In this document: one piece after another, positions 59,820-64,000 of the stretch
Layout of the letters: each line of letters opens with the position of its first letter
Numbering within the stretch: the stretch's first letter is position 1
Assembly (NCBI GenBank): GCA_947504605.1
Contig: CANNJE010000002.1
Coordinates: 24,218 to 88,217 of the forward strand
DNA: 64,000 nucleotides
Source of the DNA: Chitinophagaceae bacterium
GTDB lineage: Bacteria; Bacteroidota; Bacteroidia; Chitinophagales; Chitinophagaceae
Direction: 5' to 3'
Program-made: the position numbers and the translations under genes
Notes under the pieces: model-generated
What the model saw: only the letters and a program-made list of their open reading frames with translations
Told to the model about the DNA's origin: nothing
Database searches by the model: none

Positions 59820-60355
59820 ATATTAACACTTAATAAGTATCATGTGGATAAACATTATATTATGAGTTTCGGGGCTGATTGAAGTTAAAAGGACTTTTTA
59901 AAATTTCGAAGCTCTATTTTTTATAATATTTTGGTTATTCACAGCTATTGTTGGTAAGCCCTTTTTTATGTTAATAAGTAGGTTTAATTTGAATTTAGGC
60001 TGGGGGTAAATAGAGGGTAAAAGGAGGGTATTTTTGAAAAGGGCGAAAGGAGGGAGTGTTTCACCCATTTTATGCGGATACAATTAACATGATTTTAAAA
60101 AAAATGATCGATTTTATTATCCACCTAATAATTTATTAACCTATGTTAGTTAATTATAAATAAAATTTTAAAAATAGTAATGGTTAAGTATTTTGGTCAT
60201 TGTATGTTAGTAATAATAAATGTTAATAGCTTGTGGATGAGAGTGGATAAAACAAAAATTTTAAATTTACAATAGTTAGGAAAAGCTATATTTCCACATA
60301 TTAACAGCCCTAATAGTAATAAGGTTTATATAAATAAGTAGTATTAATACATATT
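59820..60355. other. Candidate replication-origin-like intergenic region (DnaA-box cluster, AT-rich)
   Basis: TGTGGATAA 59843-59851; TTATTCACA 59935-59943; TTATCCACC 60117-60125; TGTGGATGA 60232-60240; AGTGGATAA 60242-60250; very AT-rich; flanking genes divergent. Confidence 0.45.
60004..60054 (+). repeat. Imperfect 11-nt G-tract repeat
   Basis: gggtaaataga / gggtaaaagga / gggtatttttgaaaa / gggcgaaagga / ggg. Confidence 0.6.
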
Positions 60356-61366
60356 ATGATAGATATACACAGTGAAAAAATTAAAAAATCTATTGAGGAA
60401 AAAGGGTATCTCGATTTACCTTTAGATCCTACGCTTGATTTGTTTTTAGAAATTGAAAAATTAAAAAAAGAAAAAAATGCAGTAATCCTCGCACATTATT
60501 ATCAGGAGCCAGATATTCAAGATGTAGCAGATTATATTGGGGATAGTTTAGGGTTAGCACAAAATGCCGCAACAACAAATGCTGATATCATTGTTTTTGC
60601 GGGAGTTCATTTTATGGCTGAAACAGCAAAAATTCTTAACCCATTAAAAAAAGTATTATTACCAGATTTAAATGCTGGCTGTTCTTTAAGTGATTCTGCA
60701 CCTCCTTTATTATTTAAAGTTTTTAAAGATAAATATCCAAATCATAAGGTTATTACATATATAAATTGTAGTGCGGGTATGAAAGCTTTGAGTGATATCA
60801 TTTGCACGAGCAGTAATGCTCAAAAAATCGTTGAAAGCCTTCCTCTAAGCCAACCCATCATATTTGCTCCAGATAAGAATTTGGGTGCTTATATCAATAA
60901 ACAAACAGGTAGGAATATGTTACTTTGGAATGGTTCATGTATGGTTCATGAAATTTTTAGTTTAGAAAAAATAATTAAATTAAAAATAAGGCATCCAAAA
61001 GCAAAATTTATTGCTCACCCTGAATGTGAAGAAGCTGTATTAGCTGTTGCAGATTATATAGGGAGCACCACAGGACTTTTAAAGTTTTCCCACACAGATA
61101 CTAGCCAGGAATTTATTGTGGCTACAGAGGCTGGTATATTGCATCAGATGCAAAAGGCTAATCCTACTAAAACATTTATACCAGCTCCTCCTAATAATAG
61201 TTGTGCATGTAATGATTGCCCTTATATGAAATTAAATACCTTAGAAAAATTGTACTTGTGTTTAAAATATGAAACACCTGAAATTACAATGGAAGAAGGA
61301 TTAAGATTAGCTGCAAAGAAACCTATTGATCAAATGCTTGATATAAGTACCCGATATAATTTATAA
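60356..61366 (+). CDS. nadA: Quinolinate synthase
   Basis: [68 protein letters not shown]. Confidence 0.96.
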   Translation: MIDIHSEKIKKSIEEKGYLDLPLDPTLDLFLEIEKLKKEKNAVILAHYYQEPDIQDVADYIGDSLGLAQNAATTNADIIVFAGVHFMAETAKILNPLKKVLLPDLNAGCSLSDSAPPLLFKVFKDKYPNHKVITYINCSAGMKALSDIICTSSNAQKIVESLPLSQPIIFAPDKNLGAYINKQTGRNMLLWNGSCMVHEIFSLEKIIKLKIRHPKAKFIAHPECEEAVLAVADYIGSTTGLLKFSHTDTSQEFIVATEAGILHQMQKANPTKTFIPAPPNNSCACNDCPYMKLNTLEKLYLCLKYETPEITMEEGLRLAAKKPIDQMLDISTRYNL

Positions 61367-61389
61367 TTTTAAAATAATCAGTTAAACAT

Positions 61390-61899
61390 ATGTATAAAAA
61401 AACAGGATTAGTATTTCTAATAACTATATTTATTTTAATATCATGTAAACAACAAAAAAAAATAGATATAAGTAAAGTATTTTATATAGAGTATTTTACT
61501 ACAGACGACTCTTTGAAAAATCATTTAAATACTGTGGTTAATAATAAGGTTACTTATTATGATGAAGAAGTAAAAATATTTAGAATAATTCCAAAAGATT
61601 ATTTAACTAATGAAACGAAAGATGTTCATTTTTTATTTTCGTCTAATGAATTAAAAACTCCTATTTCAGAAAATACTCAAAAATATAGGATAGATATTAA
61701 CGATAGTTTACCTCTACGAAATACTGCTTTTGCAATTAAAAAATATAAATATCAAAATGGTAATTGGATTTTGAAATATGATTTAGGATATATTAAAGTT
61801 CAATTACTTAGATACAGATTTATATCAAATGATAAATTACGTAATGATGTTTCAATAGATATTGTAAATACTATTGCAAAGGATACTTATAGTTTTTAA
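61390..61899 (+). CDS. Hypothetical lipoprotein
   Basis: Lipobox IFILISCKQQ; no recognised family. Confidence 0.65.
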   Translation: MYKKTGLVFLITIFILISCKQQKKIDISKVFYIEYFTTDDSLKNHLNTVVNNKVTYYDEEVKIFRIIPKDYLTNETKDVHFLFSSNELKTPISENTQKYRIDINDSLPLRNTAFAIKKYKYQNGNWILKYDLGYIKVQLLRYRFISNDKLRNDVSIDIVNTIAKDTYSF

Positions 61900-61925
61900 T
61901 ACTTTTAAAATCTCGATATATATAA

Positions 61926-63176
61926 TTGTATATTTTAAGACATATACCTTTTTTACGGGCTGTATTTTTTTACAGTCTAACAGCATTTGGCGGACCTCAA
62001 GGTCATTTAGGTATGATGTTAAAAACGTTTGTAAATAAAAGAAGAGATATTACGGAACAGGAGTTGATCGAATATAATTCATTTTGTCAAATGTTACCTG
62101 GTGCATCAAGTACTCAAACCCTTACACTTATTGGATATAAACGCGGTGGAGTTATTCTTGCTTCAATTACATTAATTATTTGGTTACTGCCTGCCTGTAT
62201 TGTAATGGGAGCATTTTCTTTTCTACTTACTTTATATCCTTCCAAAAATCTTACAACCGGGTTATTAAAATTTATAGAGCCTATGGCTATTGGTTTTTTA
62301 ATATATGCAGCAGTTAAAACTTTTACTATTTCAATTAAAAATTTCATTACCCAAATAATAATGCTCATATCTATGATTATTAGTTTTTGGTTATTTAAAG
62401 CACCTTGGGTATTTCCATTATTAATTATTGTTGGTGGTTTTGCTACCAACCTAAGTGATAAAAGAATACCAAAAAAAGAAGAGGTGAAACCAAAACAAAT
62501 ACGATGGACAAATATTTGGTTGTTTGTTTTAATTTTTGCTTTAGCAGGAATATTTAGCGAACTAGCAAGAAAACAGGAATGGGAGCATCGAAAAGCATTT
62601 CATTTATTTGAAAATTTTTACAGATTTGGAAGTATCGTTTTTGGAGGAAGTGATGTTCTTTTACCATTAATGCTAGATCAATATGTTGCAAGACCACAAT
62701 CTGAAAGAGTAATAGAAAAAAATCCAAATACTATAAAAATTGAAAGAAGTGACTTACTAACCGGCTATGGAGTAGTAAGAGCAATACCTGGACCTGTTTT
62801 TTCTGTTGCTACTTTTACAGGTGGAATGGCTCTAAAAGACAAAGGGTACTTTATGCAATTAGTGGGTTGTATTATTGGTACAATTGCAATATTTCTTCCA
62901 AGTGCGTTATTAATTTTATTCTTTTTTCCTGTATGGCAATATTTAAAAAAATATGTTGTTGTTTATAGATCTCTTGAAGGAATAAATGCAGTTGTTGTAG
63001 GTGTAATGTGGGCTGGGGCTTTATATCTTTTAAGGGGTATGCCTATTAATAATTTTAGCCTCGATTTACTAATGAGTTTTATAGTAATTCTTACTACTTT
63101 TTTAATTCTATGGTTAACAAAGATACATGCACCATTAATTGTACTTGGGTGTTTACTACTCGGATGGATTTTCTAA
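61926..63176 (+). CDS. Chromate transporter family protein (two CHR domains, TTG start)
   Basis: [26 protein letters not shown]...[23 protein letters not shown]; second half [11 protein letters not shown]...[23 protein letters not shown]. Confidence 0.9.
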   Translation: MYILRHIPFLRAVFFYSLTAFGGPQGHLGMMLKTFVNKRRDITEQELIEYNSFCQMLPGASSTQTLTLIGYKRGGVILASITLIIWLLPACIVMGAFSFLLTLYPSKNLTTGLLKFIEPMAIGFLIYAAVKTFTISIKNFITQIIMLISMIISFWLFKAPWVFPLLIIVGGFATNLSDKRIPKKEEVKPKQIRWTNIWLFVLIFALAGIFSELARKQEWEHRKAFHLFENFYRFGSIVFGGSDVLLPLMLDQYVARPQSERVIEKNPNTIKIERSDLLTGYGVVRAIPGPVFSVATFTGGMALKDKGYFMQLVGCIIGTIAIFLPSALLILFFFPVWQYLKKYVVVYRSLEGINAVVVGVMWAGALYLLRGMPINNFSLDLLMSFIVILTTFLILWLTKIHAPLIVLGCLLLGWIF

Positions 63177-63749
63177 TACTGATTGATAATATTGATTGAT
63201 TTCAATTTCTTCTTTTACCTTATCAGTTACCAGGTATCGAATAGATTTTTTTTCTTTGATTAGTTTACGAATATGTGTACTAGATATTTCTAAGAGGGGA
63301 GCATCTATTATACTAAAATCTGCGTTGTGTGTTTCTGATATTAAAAATCCTGGTCTGTTATAAACAAGAATTTTAAAATTTTTTATTAATTCTGTTGCAT
63401 TTTTCCATTTATTAATATTTTGAAAACCATCACTACCCATTACAATAGTAAAATTATTTTTAGGATATTTTTCTACTAAATAAGTGAGCGTATCAATTGT
63501 ATAAGAAGGTCGGGGTAATTTAAACTCTATATTACTTGCTTTTAATTTTGGCTCTGCATCTATAGCTGTTTTAACAAGGTTTAAGCGATGTTGTTCATTT
63601 AATAAAACGGAACTATTTTTAAAAGGATTTTGTGGAGAAATAACAAACCAAATTTCATCTAATAATCCTTCGTTTATTATATGCTTTGCTATAATTAAAT
63701 GTCCAATATGAATTGGATTAAAAGAACCAAAATATAAACCAATATTCAT
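63156..63749 (-). CDS. nadD: Nicotinate-nucleotide adenylyltransferase
   Basis: [50 protein letters not shown]. Confidence 0.95.
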   Translation of the reverse strand: MNIGLYFGSFNPIHIGHLIIAKHIINEGLLDEIWFVISPQNPFKNSSVLLNEQHRLNLVKTAIDAEPKLKASNIEFKLPRPSYTIDTLTYLVEKYPKNNFTIVMGSDGFQNINKWKNATELIKNFKILVYNRPGFLISETHNADFSIIDAPLLEISSTHIRKLIKEKKSIRYLVTDKVKEEIEINQYYQSVLENPSE

Positions 63750-63768
63750 ATATTAACTAAATATTATA

Positions 63769-63996
63769 TTAAAGTTCAGTTACTAATATTTGATCTGCTT
63801 CGTTTAGCCTTAGGCTTAATTGATATCCAGCAACAGTTATTGATATAGGATCTCTAAAGGGGGCTATTTGATCAACAGTAATTTTTTCTCCCGGAACACA
63901 ACCCATTTCCATTAATTTTAAAAAAATATCATCACTCATAAACGAATGGATTATAACTGATTTTCCAATTTTTATTTCTGATAATTTTTTATACAT
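63769..63996 (-). CDS. FeoA-domain protein
   Basis: KLMEMGCVPGEKITVDQIAPFRDPISITVAGYQLSLRLNEADQI. Confidence 0.88.
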   Translation of the reverse strand: MYKKLSEIKIGKSVIIHSFMSDDIFLKLMEMGCVPGEKITVDQIAPFRDPISITVAGYQLSLRLNEADQILVTEL

Positions 63997-64000
63997 ACAC

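Noticed and set aside
1-64000. Search for mobile elements, prophage, toxin-antitoxin, CRISPR-Cas or defence systems
   Set aside because: No transposase, integrase, phage structural, Cas or recognised defence gene read in any translation; no terminal inverted repeats noticed.

Overview
The window looks chromosomal and Bacteroidetes-like (probably Chitinophagaceae or a relative). The cues are SusC/SusD pairs, DUF2480- and DUF2007-type proteins, S46 peptidase, PepSY-like secreted proteins and an AT-rich composition. Most of it is housekeeping: dnaN, kdsB, kdsD, manC, recQ, pckG, corA, asnS, a PPIase, nadA, nadD, feoA and tRNA-Phe. Three accessory regions stand out. (1) At 1-8417 (minus) there is an apparent operon of a TANFOR-like secreted protein, a 1839-aa PKD/Ig-like cysteine-rich protein and a beta-barrel-like protein; the first two appear to share a Cys-rich C-terminal module. 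(2) At about 21.7-35.9 kb there is a compact beta-mannan utilisation locus: SusC, SusD, IPT surface lipoprotein, GH26, sugar symporter, GH130 phosphorylase, 2-epimerase, AraC regulator and two SGNH esterases. (3) At 59.8-60.35 kb there is a long AT-rich intergenic region with several DnaA-box-like 9-mers and an 11-nt-phased G-tract repeat, a candidate replication origin. I also found an unlisted 38-aa membrane micro-ORF at 56463-56579 (minus). No CRISPR array, insertion sequence, prophage or defence island was recognised. All family calls are from reading the translations; no database search was run.
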